Source: Trebonia sp963795335
Lineage (GTDB): Bacteria; Actinomycetota; Actinomycetes; Streptosporangiales; Streptosporangiaceae
Assembly: GCA_963795335.1 (NCBI GenBank)
Contig: CAWCHI010000015.1
Span: forward strand, 248,001-312,000
Length of the DNA: 64,000 nucleotides
Reading direction: 5' to 3'
The position numbers were made by a program, and so were the translations under genes. This document shows positions 34,045-41,558 of the stretch, in pieces (within the stretch, counting starts at the first letter, position 1; every line of letters starts with the position of its first letter). The notes under the pieces are model-generated. The model was not told where the DNA came from. It saw only the letters and a list, made by a program, of their open reading frames with translations, and ran no database searches.

Positions 34045-34598
34045 CGCCCGTCCTCCTGCGGGCCGCCGGCGTCCAGCGCCTGCAGGACCCCGGCCAGCGT
34101 GATACCCCGGGCCGCGAGCGCGTCGGCGAGCAGGCCCGGCTGCGCCAGCAGCCCGAGCAGCAGGTGCCGGGCTGTCGTCTGCCGGTCACCGCGGGCGGCC
34201 TTCTGCCGCTGGGCGGCGTTCAGCATCGCTGCGCCCTCCGGTGAGACCGACACCCTCCGGCTGCGCCGGGCCGGGACGGAGGCGCTGTCGAGGGCTCCCG
34301 CGCCGAGCCGCGCCTCTACCCGGGCGACCACCTCATCCAGGTCGATGCCCAGCCCGGCCAGGGCCTGTTCCTCGCCCGAGGTCAGCCCGCCGCGGCGGCG
34401 CGCCTCGCGGACCTCGGCCCGCACCGCGTCGGCCCCGCCGGGGCCGCCGAGCCGTCCGAGCAGCGGCCCGCTGTCCGGGCTGGCCAGCAGCGCGGCGAAC
34501 AGGTGCTCTTCCCCGATCCGGCTGGTTCCCTCCGCCCGCGCCCGCACCAGGGCATCGGCGATGACCGCCCCCGCCGACGAACTGAACTTCCCGGCCAC
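34041..34598 (-). CDS. Clp N-terminal (ClpN repeat) domain protein without ATPase
   Basis: A 185-residue protein made of two Clp_N-type helical repeats: one around 'ALVRARAEGTSRIGEEHLFA' (about 15-80), and the second around 'SPEGAAMLNAAQRQKAARGD' and 'TARHLLLGLLAQPGLLADAL' (about 117-170). There is no AAA+ domain. In ClpA/B/C this domain binds substrates or adaptors. Free-standing ClpN proteins with an HTH gene are known in actinobacteria but little understood. The GTG start has GGAGG 7 nt upstream, overlapping the end of the HTH gene. Confidence 0.82.
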   Translation of the reverse strand: MAGKFSSSAGAVIADALVRARAEGTSRIGEEHLFAALLASPDSGPLLGRLGGPGGADAVRAEVREARRRGGLTSGEEQALAGLGIDLDEVVARVEARLGAGALDSASVPARRSRRVSVSPEGAAMLNAAQRQKAARGDRQTTARHLLLGLLAQPGLLADALAARGITLAGVLQALDAGGPQEDGR

Positions 34599-34601
34599 AG
34601 C

Positions 34602-34814
34602 TCAACCTCCGTGATGCTTCTTGAAGGCAGCCTGGCGGGTGACGCCCAGCTCCCTTGCGATCTCCGCCCATGACCATCCCTGCGCACGCGCGGAACGCAC
34701 CTGCGCCCGCTCCATCTGATCTGCCAGCTTCCGCAAGGCGCCGACGGCGCGCAGCCCGGTCCGGGGATCCCCGTCCCCTGCGGCGGCGGCCAGGGCGACG
34801 GCTTCGTTGTCCAT
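34602..34814 (-). CDS. Small helix-turn-helix DNA-binding protein
   Basis: A 70-residue protein with a C-terminal helix-turn-helix 'GWSWAEIARELGVTRQAAFK' (about 45-64) after a helical dimerisation-like segment 'LRKLADQMERAQVRSARA'. It is the first gene of the HTH-ClpN-ABC operon. Two CAACYTARGTTG sites flank its own promoter, so autoregulation is likely. The ATG at 34814 falls 7 nt after the -10 box and has no ribosome-binding site, so translation is probably leaderless. Confidence 0.85.
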   Translation of the reverse strand: MDNEAVALAAAAGDGDPRTGLRAVGALRKLADQMERAQVRSARAQGWSWAEIARELGVTRQAAFKKHHGG

Positions 34815-34819
34815 GCCGT

Positions 34820-34858
34820 CAACTTAGGTTGGCAGGCGTCGCTTGTCAACCTAAGTTG
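34820..34858 (-). promoter_or_regulatory. Leaderless promoter with two operator-like repeats
   Basis: On the minus strand: TTGACA (34849-34844), 17-nt spacer, TAAGTT (34826-34821), and the HTH gene ATG at 34814. CAACTTAGGTTG (34820-34831) covers the -10 and its exact reverse complement CAACCTAAGTTG (34847-34858) covers the -35, centres 27 bp apart. This is close to the consensus for housekeeping sigma promoters and is arranged for repression by a dimeric HTH protein. Confidence 0.75.
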
Positions 34859-34937
34859 GCAGCAACCGTGCGCCGCGGCTATCGTCCCGGCACCGAATGC
34901 CTCGCCCAGCCGCGCCGAGAACCCCGTTCATCCCTGG

Positions 34938-35238
34938 CTAGCCCTGCGCCACGGGCCTGCTGTTATGTTTGCGAGCGGTCCGGGCCGCACGGACCGCGTC
35001 GAGGCGCTGCCCGACAACCGACAAGACAACCAGTGCCAGTAGCGGCCTCCCTCGGCGCTCTCCTCGGCGCCCGGGTCGCCTAGTGCATCCTCGATACTGC
35101 GCTTGGCGATGGCATCCTGGCCGTCGAGGCACCTGCGTAGACCTTGAGCAAGACGGCCACGCTATGCCTGGCCCACTCGGCCACCTGCATGGCCGGGATG
35201 CCGCCGTTGAGCCAGTCACTTGCGCGAGGGAGCGGAGC
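34938..35238 (-). pseudogene. Tyrosine recombinase (phage-type integrase) C-terminal remnant
   Basis: On the minus strand 'RASDWLNGGIPAMQVAEWAR' runs into 'HSVAVLLKVYA', the actinophage/ICE integrase end with the catalytic Tyr in 'LLKVYA'. After a one-base frame change the typical tail continues as 'CLDGQDAIAKRSIEDALGDP' and reaches a TGA at about 34938. The core, with the catalytic Arg/His residues, is missing upstream of 'RASDWL'. So this is a decayed or truncated integrase, about 3 kb from tRNA-Thr, consistent with an old integration event. Confidence 0.65.
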
Positions 35239-35323
35239 GGAGACAATGGTTAACCTAGCGGCGAGTGCCCCGGTGCCCGTCTTGAGGTTCCCCACCCGTG
35301 CGCCGCGTTACAAGGAGGCTGAA

Positions 35324-35563
35324 ATGCCCGCAAGTATCGGCTGGCCACCAGGACCCCACCCCGACGGCGGTGGACCGGAGACCGCGCCTTGTGCGGACTG
35401 CGGCCATCGTGCCGATTCACATTTGCACCCGGGTTCCTGCTCGGTTCGCGGTCGCTGGTGGCGGCGCTGCCGGTGCAGTGGATACACCACTTCGCCTTCG
35501 CCTGCTTCCTCAACCGCGGGGCCCCGGCCAGCGCCCTTATCTCCAGCGGATTTGAAGGAGTAA
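35324..35563 (+). CDS. Small Cys/His-rich (zinc-binding-like) protein
   Basis: A 79-residue protein beginning at an ATG with a strong AAGGAGG 5 nt upstream. It has a Cys/His cluster 'CADCGHRADSHLHPGSCSV' followed by 'WWRRCRCSGY'; the spacing suits one small zinc site. The C-terminus is Pro/Ser-rich. Short proteins of this type are frequent in actinobacterial mobile elements. No function is known to me. It lies between the integrase remnant and the acyl-CoA dehydrogenase gene. Confidence 0.6.
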   Translation: MPASIGWPPGPHPDGGGPETAPCADCGHRADSHLHPGSCSVRGRWWRRCRCSGYTTSPSPASSTAGPRPAPLSPADLKE

Positions 35564-35604
35564 AACAATCGCTTGACATCAGCCGGCCGGGCGAGATCCT
35601 AGTA

Positions 35605-35621
35605 TCAGATTCTAGATCTGA
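35605..35621. promoter_or_regulatory. Candidate operator upstream of acyl-CoA dehydrogenase
   Basis: TCAGAT-TCTAG-ATCTGA is a perfect 6-bp inverted repeat with a 5-bp centre, 22 bp before the ATG. TTGACA lies at 35573-35578, and the palindrome falls where the -10/+1 would be. This geometry fits repression by a TetR-type dimer. The regulator gene is not in the neighbourhood. Confidence 0.5.
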
Positions 35622-35642
35622 CTTCGAGGAAGGCGGCTCGCG

Positions 35643-36902
35643 ATGACGCAGCCAGACGGCCGGTCGGACGCTTACCTGGAGGCTCGCGAAGGCGCGCTGA
35701 GCTGGCTCAAAGCGAACTGGGACCCGGCGCTCACGGTGCGGCAGTGGTGGGCCCTGCTGGCCGACTCGGGCTGGGGCTTCCCCACCTGGCCCACCGACTG
35801 GTTCGGGCAGAACCTGTCGGCCGACGCCGCCGCGGGTGTCCGCTCGGCCTTCCCCGACGTCGGCGCCCTGCCGCCGCCCACCGGCATCGGGCAGAACCTC
35901 GGCGCGCGGATGCTCATGCTCCACGGGAACGAGGAGCAGAAGGCCCGGTTCCTGCCCGCCCTGGCCCGCGGTGAAGAGATGTGGTGCCAGATGTTCTCCG
36001 AGCCTGGCTCCGGCTCCGACCTGGCCAGCGCGCAGACCCGCGCGGTCCGCGACGGTGACCACTGGGTGGTGAACGGGCAGAAAGTGTGGACCTCGGGCGC
36101 TCAGTGGTCCGACCGCGGCTTGCTGGTCGCCCGGACCGACCGGGAGGTCCCCAAGCACCAGGGGCTGAGTTTCTTCATCATCGACGTCAACCAGCCCGGC
36201 ATCGAGGTCCGCCCGCTGCACCAGATGAACGGCGAGCACGGCTTCAACGAGGTGTTCTTCACCGAGGCCCTGGTCGACGACGACCTGCGGGTCGGCGAGA
36301 TCGGCGACGGCTGGTCGGCCGCGGTCACCGTGCTCATGTACGAGCGGTTCTCGGCCTCGTTGCCGTCCGCCACCCCGGGGCAGAAGGCCGGCCAGCTCGA
36401 CCAGCCCGCGGGCGAGGCGGCCCGCCAGGCCTTCTCGGCCCGCTCCAACGGGCGCACCGGCGTCAGCGACCTCGTCCTAAAGGTTGCCCAGGAGCTCGGC
36501 GTCACTGCCGACCCGGTCCTGCGTGACCAGCTGGTCCGGCTGTGGTCGCTGGAAACCATCAACGGCTACCTCGCCCGCGGCGGCCTGGCCGTCCGCGAGG
36601 GGCGCCGCCCGAGCGCGCACGGCTCGCTCACCAAGCTCGCCCGTTCCCGGCTGGCCCAGGCTGGCCGCGAGACCGGGATGGCGGTCCTCGGCGCCCAGGG
36701 CATGCTGCAGGACCCGCCTGTGCCGGGCGGCAGCGAGATCCGGCACCGGGCGCTGTCCAGCCCCAGCGCCTCGATCGCCGGCGGCACCGACGAGATCCAG
36801 CGCGGCATCGTCGGCGAGCGGGTCCTGGGGCTGCCCAAGGAGCCAAGGACCGACCGCGACATCCCGTTCAAGGACCTCACCATCGGCACCCAGCGCAGCT
36901 AG
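35643..36902 (+). CDS. Acyl-CoA dehydrogenase
   Basis: A 419-residue flavin-dependent acyl-CoA dehydrogenase that introduces the alpha-beta double bond in acyl-CoAs. It has the FAD/substrate signature 'WCQMFSEPGSGSDLASAQTR' (about 118-137), 'GQKVWTSGAQWSDRGLLVAR', the C-terminal helical domain and the late 'SIAGGTDEIQRGIVGERVLG', where FAD binds across the dimer. The usual Glu at the C-terminal catalytic position is not obvious. The ATG has GAGGAAGG upstream. It is a single gene; no thiolase or hydratase adjoins it, so the substrate is unknown. Confidence 0.9.
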   Translation: MTQPDGRSDAYLEAREGALSWLKANWDPALTVRQWWALLADSGWGFPTWPTDWFGQNLSADAAAGVRSAFPDVGALPPPTGIGQNLGARMLMLHGNEEQKARFLPALARGEEMWCQMFSEPGSGSDLASAQTRAVRDGDHWVVNGQKVWTSGAQWSDRGLLVARTDREVPKHQGLSFFIIDVNQPGIEVRPLHQMNGEHGFNEVFFTEALVDDDLRVGEIGDGWSAAVTVLMYERFSASLPSATPGQKAGQLDQPAGEAARQAFSARSNGRTGVSDLVLKVAQELGVTADPVLRDQLVRLWSLETINGYLARGGLAVREGRRPSAHGSLTKLARSRLAQAGRETGMAVLGAQGMLQDPPVPGGSEIRHRALSSPSASIAGGTDEIQRGIVGERVLGLPKEPRTDRDIPFKDLTIGTQRS

Positions 36903-37051
36903 AGCCGCGCCGGCTGTGAACAGGTGTGGCAGCGCCCTGAGCGGGCTTCCCGCAGCGGCAGGAGGCCGCGGCCATTGAATGATTCGGGACGCTATGTCAT
37001 CTTTGTGCCAAGGCACCAGGTCCCAGGTGACGGGCAGCAAGCTCGCGCGGG

Positions 37052-39169
37052 GTGGGGGGAGGGCCATTTGCCCGTGGGCGGACTGTGAGGGGCGCGCGGC
37101 GGGGATCAGGCAAGCCGGACATACCGCTGGAGTGGGAGTATGGCCGCGACCTGACGGCCGCGGCCCGGCGGGGCGAGCTGGACCCGGTCATCGGCCGGGA
37201 CGGCGAGCTGGCCCGGCTGATCCAGATCTTCGGCCGTAAGACGAAGAACAACCCGGTGCTGATCGGCCGGTCGGGAGTCGGGAAGACCGCGATCGTCGAG
37301 GGGCTGGCGCTGCGGATCGTCGAGGGCGCAGTCCCGGCGGGCCTGCTCGGCAAGCGACTGGTCGCGCTCGACCTCGCCGCGCTGGTGGCCGGGTCCCGGT
37401 ACCACGGAGAATTCGAGGGGCGGCTGAAGTCCGCCATCAACCTGATCGCAACCTCGCAGGGCGAGTTCCTGCTGCTCGTCGACGAGCTCCACATGATCGT
37501 GGGGGCCGGCGGCAGCGAGGGCGGCATGGACGCCAGCAACATGCTCAAGCCGATGCTGGCCCGCGGCGAACTGCGGATGATCGGGGCCAGCACGCCGGAG
37601 GAGTACCGCCAGCGCATCGAGAAGGATGCCGCGCTGGAGCGGCGGTTCCAGCCGGTGATCGTGGACCCGCCCTCGGCCCGGGAAACGGTCGAGATCCTGC
37701 GCGGGCTCCGCGAGCGGCACGAGACCTACCACGGGGTGCGGATCCACGACTCCGCGCTGGAGGCGGCAGCGCTCCTGTCGGACCGCTACCTGTCCGGGCG
37801 GCACCTGCCCGACAAGGCGGTCGACCTCATCGACGAGGCCGCCAGCCGGCTGCGGATCGCAATCGACACCAGGCCGCCCGGCCTCGATCAGGCTCTCCGC
37901 GACGCCCGGCGCCTGGAGATCCGGCTGCTCGCCCTGGAGAAGAGCGCCGGCGATGACGCCGCGGCGGCGCAGCGGGCCGAGCTGGAGGCGGACCTGGCGG
38001 CGCTGCGCGACGCGGCGGCCGGGATGACCGCGCGGTGGCAGGCCGAGCAGAAGGCGATCGCGGGCATTTCGGAGGTCAAGCGGGAGCTGGCGCGCAAGCG
38101 GACGGAGGCCGGCCGGTCCGAGCGGTCCGGGGACCTGGCCGCGGTCGCTGAGATCGAGTATGTCCAGCTCCCCGAGCTTGACCGGCGGCTGGACGCCGCC
38201 GTCAAGGCGCTGGCCGACCTGCCGTCCGCTGAGCGGTTGCTCAAGGACGAGGTGGACGAGGAGGAGGTCGCCGCCGTAATCAGCGCGTGGACCGGGGTGC
38301 CGGTGGCGCGCCTGATGGAGGGCGAGGCGGCGAAGCTGCTGAACATGGAGGACGTGATGCGCCGCCGCGTGGTCGGTCAGGACGACGCGGTGCGCGCCGT
38401 GGCGGGCCCGATCCGGCGCAGCCGGGCGGGGTTGTCCGACGGCCGCCGGCCGATCGGGACGTTCCTGGCCATCGGCCCGACCGGCGTCGGCAAGACCGAG
38501 ATGGCCCGGGCGCTGGCCGAGTTCCTGTTCGACGACGAGCGCGCCATGGTCCGCATCGACATGGGCGAGTACCAGGAACGGCATACCATCGCCCGGCTGA
38601 TCGGGGCGCCGCCGGGCTATCTCGGGTACGAGGAGGGCGGCCAGCTCACCGAGGCCGTGCGCCGGCGGCCGTACGCCGTCGTCCTCCTCGACGAGATCGA
38701 GAAGGCCCACACCGACGTGTTCAACACCCTGCTGCAGCTGCTGGACGAGGGCCGGCTGACCGACGGGCACGGCCGGACCGTCGACTTCACCAACACCGTG
38801 CTGATCATGACGAGCAACCTGGCCACCGACCCGAAGGAATTCTTCCGCCCGGAATTCATCAACCGCATCGACGAGATCATCCCGTTCCGGTCCCTGGAGC
38901 CGGCCGACCTCAGCGACATCGTCCGGATCCAGCTCGCGCAGCTCGCCCACCGCGTCGGCGGCCTCGGCATCACCCTCGAGGTCAGCCCCGCCGCCGGGCA
39001 GTGGCTGGCCGCGCGTGGCTACGACCCGGACTTCGGCGCCCGGCCGCTGCGCCGGGTGCTGCAGCGCGAGATCGGCGACCGGCTCGCCCTGCTCATGCTG
39101 GAGGGCAGCTTCCAGGCCGGCGATACGGTCCGCGTTGAGCTGGAGGGTGATCAGCTCAGCTTCCGGTGA
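37052..39169 (+). CDS. clpB: ClpB-type AAA+ disaggregase without N-terminal domain
   Basis: A 705-residue double-ring AAA+ chaperone. It starts almost directly at NBD1 ('RGELDPVIGRDGELARLIQI'), with Walker A 'LIGRSGVGKTAIVEGLA' (about 65) and Walker B 'FLLLVDELHMIVGAG'. A shortened coiled-coil M-domain follows (about 285-400). NBD2 has 'IGPTGVGKTEMARALAEF' (about 474), 'AVVLLDEIEKAHTDVFNTLL' and the short sensor region 'MTSNLATDPKEFFRPEFINR'; the C-terminal D2 ends 'GARPLRRVLQREIGDRLA'. The Clp_N domain and part of the NBD2 small loop are absent relative to standard ClpB of about 860 residues. The start is GTG 37052 or GTG 37085. Confidence 0.87.
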   Translation: MGGGPFARGRTVRGARRGSGKPDIPLEWEYGRDLTAAARRGELDPVIGRDGELARLIQIFGRKTKNNPVLIGRSGVGKTAIVEGLALRIVEGAVPAGLLGKRLVALDLAALVAGSRYHGEFEGRLKSAINLIATSQGEFLLLVDELHMIVGAGGSEGGMDASNMLKPMLARGELRMIGASTPEEYRQRIEKDAALERRFQPVIVDPPSARETVEILRGLRERHETYHGVRIHDSALEAAALLSDRYLSGRHLPDKAVDLIDEAASRLRIAIDTRPPGLDQALRDARRLEIRLLALEKSAGDDAAAAQRAELEADLAALRDAAAGMTARWQAEQKAIAGISEVKRELARKRTEAGRSERSGDLAAVAEIEYVQLPELDRRLDAAVKALADLPSAERLLKDEVDEEEVAAVISAWTGVPVARLMEGEAAKLLNMEDVMRRRVVGQDDAVRAVAGPIRRSRAGLSDGRRPIGTFLAIGPTGVGKTEMARALAEFLFDDERAMVRIDMGEYQERHTIARLIGAPPGYLGYEEGGQLTEAVRRRPYAVVLLDEIEKAHTDVFNTLLQLLDEGRLTDGHGRTVDFTNTVLIMTSNLATDPKEFFRPEFINRIDEIIPFRSLEPADLSDIVRIQLAQLAHRVGGLGITLEVSPAAGQWLAARGYDPDFGARPLRRVLQREIGDRLALLMLEGSFQAGDTVRVELEGDQLSFR

Positions 39170-39254
39170 TCCCCAGCCGGTCAGGATCGTCGTGGTACCA
39201 GACGATGTGGTTCGGGGTGAGGCCGCTCAGCGGCCGGCGCGGGACCGGCGCGTC

Positions 39255-41060
39255 CTATGGCGTGACGATCGGGAAGGCGGGATCGGGGGAGTCGAGCAGT
39301 CTTATCAGCCTGCTCAGGGCGGCGGGATCGCCGGCGTGCTCGATGCCGTCCAGGCCGTGCCCGGACAGTAGCCCGAGGAGCTGCGGCTTGGACAGCGTGA
39401 GGGTGAGGTCGGGGGCGCCCTGACCGCGCGGGTTCTCGGTCTGGATCAGTGCCCCGTTGGACAGCGTCAGCCGCACGGTGGTGCCGCTGTCGGTGAAGTG
39501 CCAGTCGATGGCCAGGGACTCGCCCGCCGCCCGGGGCCCGTCGACCCGGATGGCCAGCGTGTCGAAGAGCTGCTCGATGGTCAGCGCGCCGACCATGCCG
39601 GTCGCCAGGTCGCCGATGGGCGGCGGCTTGACCCCGTGTCGCAGCTCGAGCGCGCCGGTGAGGTAGAAGCACCGCCAGGTGGCGTTCTCGGCGCCGTAGC
39701 CCAGCCGCTGGTAGACGTCGGCCAGCGCGTCACAGGCGGCGGCGTCGGAGGGATCGGCGAAGACGGCGTGCTTCAGCAGCTCGGCCGCGAACCGGAGGTC
39801 GCCCGCGTGGGCGTAGGCCCGGGCCTTGTCCCGGACGGCCTGCTGACCGCCGATCACCTCCACGTACCGGGTCGCCGCGGCCTGTGGCGGATGCTGCCAC
39901 AGCGAGCTCGGGTTGCCGTCGAACCAGCCCATGTAGCGCTGGTAGACGGCCTTGACGTTGTGGCTGACCGACCCGTAGTAACCGTGCGTGTGCCACACGG
40001 CCTCCAGGCCCGGGGGCAGCTCCAGTTGCTCGGCGATCTCGCTGCCGGTGGCGCCGTTGTTCAGCATCCGCAGGGTCTGGTCGTGCAGGTAGGCGTACAG
40101 GTCGCGCTGCTGGGAGAGGAACGTGGCGATGTTCTGCGTCCCCCAGGTTGGCCAGTGATGGGATGCGAACGCCACATCGGAGTCTGCCGCGAACAGCTCG
40201 ATGGCCTCGTTGAGGTACCGCGACCACAGCCGCGGGTCCCGGACCAGGGCACCGCGCAGCGTCAGCAGGTTGTGCAGGTTGTGGGTGGCGTTCTCGGCCA
40301 TGCACAGCGCCCGCCGCCCCGGGAAGTAGAAGTTCATCTCGGCCGGCGCCTCGGTGCCCGGCGTGACCTGGAAGACAATCCGCACCCCGTCGACCGTCTC
40401 CTCCTGCCCGGTCCGGGTAATGTCCACCGTCGGGGGGATCAGGCCGACCGAGCCGGCCGACGTCGCGATGCCCAGCCCGGTGCTGACCTGCCCGGTCGGG
40501 CTGGGGTCCAGGAGGGCGCCGTACATGTAGGTCGCCCGGCGGTTCATGGCCGTGCCCGCGTACACGTTCTCCGACACGGCGTGCCCAAGGAATCCCTCGG
40601 GGGCGAGCACCGGCACGTCCCCGGCGCCCCCGGGCAGCACGCCGTGCACCCCGCCGAAGTGGTCGGCGTGCGAGTGGGTGTAGATCACCCCGGTCACCGG
40701 GCGGTCCCCGCGGTTCCTGCGGTACAGCTCGAGGCTCGCCGCGGCCACCTCGGCCGACACCAGCGGGTCGATCACGATGACCCCGGTGTCGCCCTCGACC
40801 AGGGTCATGTTGGACAGGTCCATCCCGCGGACCTGGTAAATCCCGTCGGTGACGGCGAACAGCCCGTGCTTGGCACACAGCTGGGCCTGCCGCCACAGGC
40901 TCGGGTTGACCGTGTCCGGGCACTCGCCGTCCAGGTAGGAGTACGCCTCGAGGTCCCACACCACGCGGCCGTCAGCGTCCCGGACCACGCAGGGGTTCAG
41001 CGCGTCGAGCCGGCCGCGCTCGGCATCCTCGAAATCCTGCCGGTCCTCGAATGAAGCCAT
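39255..41060 (-). CDS. Alkyl/aryl sulfatase (SdsA1/BDS1-like metallo-beta-lactamase fold)
   Basis: A 601-residue hydrolase that cleaves alkyl sulfate esters. The MBL zinc motif is 'VIYTHSHADHFGGVHGVL'; other conserved parts are 'LCMAENATHNLHNLLTLRGA' and 'FASHHWPTWG'. A helical dimerisation domain and a C-terminal SCP2-like lipid-binding domain ('LTIEQLFDTLAIRVDGPRAA' to the end) complete the usual three-domain layout. I use the ATG at 41060, which has GGAGG 7 nt upstream. The lack of an obvious signal peptide suggests a cytoplasmic enzyme. Confidence 0.9.
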   Translation of the reverse strand: MASFEDRQDFEDAERGRLDALNPCVVRDADGRVVWDLEAYSYLDGECPDTVNPSLWRQAQLCAKHGLFAVTDGIYQVRGMDLSNMTLVEGDTGVIVIDPLVSAEVAAASLELYRRNRGDRPVTGVIYTHSHADHFGGVHGVLPGGAGDVPVLAPEGFLGHAVSENVYAGTAMNRRATYMYGALLDPSPTGQVSTGLGIATSAGSVGLIPPTVDITRTGQEETVDGVRIVFQVTPGTEAPAEMNFYFPGRRALCMAENATHNLHNLLTLRGALVRDPRLWSRYLNEAIELFAADSDVAFASHHWPTWGTQNIATFLSQQRDLYAYLHDQTLRMLNNGATGSEIAEQLELPPGLEAVWHTHGYYGSVSHNVKAVYQRYMGWFDGNPSSLWQHPPQAAATRYVEVIGGQQAVRDKARAYAHAGDLRFAAELLKHAVFADPSDAAACDALADVYQRLGYGAENATWRCFYLTGALELRHGVKPPPIGDLATGMVGALTIEQLFDTLAIRVDGPRAAGESLAIDWHFTDSGTTVRLTLSNGALIQTENPRGQGAPDLTLTLSKPQLLGLLSGHGLDGIEHAGDPAALSRLIRLLDSPDPAFPIVTP

Positions 41061-41320
41061 CGTCACGCCTCCGCGCTCGCTCAGTCAGGTCAGGGGGCAG
41101 CCGGGCCGGACGGCCCGCGGCACTGTCACCTTGTGCGGATGGCCGCGGCGCTGCCTCACCCGGCGCGGATGATTCAGGGTTCTGGGCGGCAACCGGGGAC
41201 TTTGGTCCGGCCCGGTCCGGCCAGACGGCCCGCGGTCTGGGGCAGTCTGGCCCTGCTGGCCTCCCGCGGCGATTCCTAGCGTGAGATCCGTACACCGGAC
41301 CGATGAGAAAAGAGCCAGCG

Positions 41321-41554
41321 ATGTCCTACCCGAACAGTGTCTTGTCGGCCTGGCAGCTCACCCTGATCGCGGTTGTCATGGTCGGCGTGCTCGCGGCCTG
41401 GCTGATCCTGGTCTTCCGGGCGGCCCGGCCGCAGCGGCGCGTCGGCCCGGCGGCCGAGGCCGTGCCCGGCCAGGCGGCCGGACCCGGTCAGGCGGCCGGG
41501 CCCCGGTCCGCGGCGCCCGCCCGGGTGGCCGAGCACCCCGCCAAGGCCGCTTAA
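41321..41554 (+). CDS. Small single-span membrane protein
   Basis: A 77-residue protein: one hydrophobic helix 'WQLTLIAVVMVGVLAAWLIL' (about 11-30), then 'VFRAARPQRR' and an Ala/Pro/Gly-rich soluble tail. The ribosome-binding site is weak (AAAGAG). Composition fits a real small membrane protein. It is convergent with the dehydrogenase gene, the stops lying 4 nt apart. Family unknown. Confidence 0.5.
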   Translation: MSYPNSVLSAWQLTLIAVVMVGVLAAWLILVFRAARPQRRVGPAAEAVPGQAAGPGQAAGPRSAAPARVAEHPAKAA

Positions 41555-41558
41555 CGGT

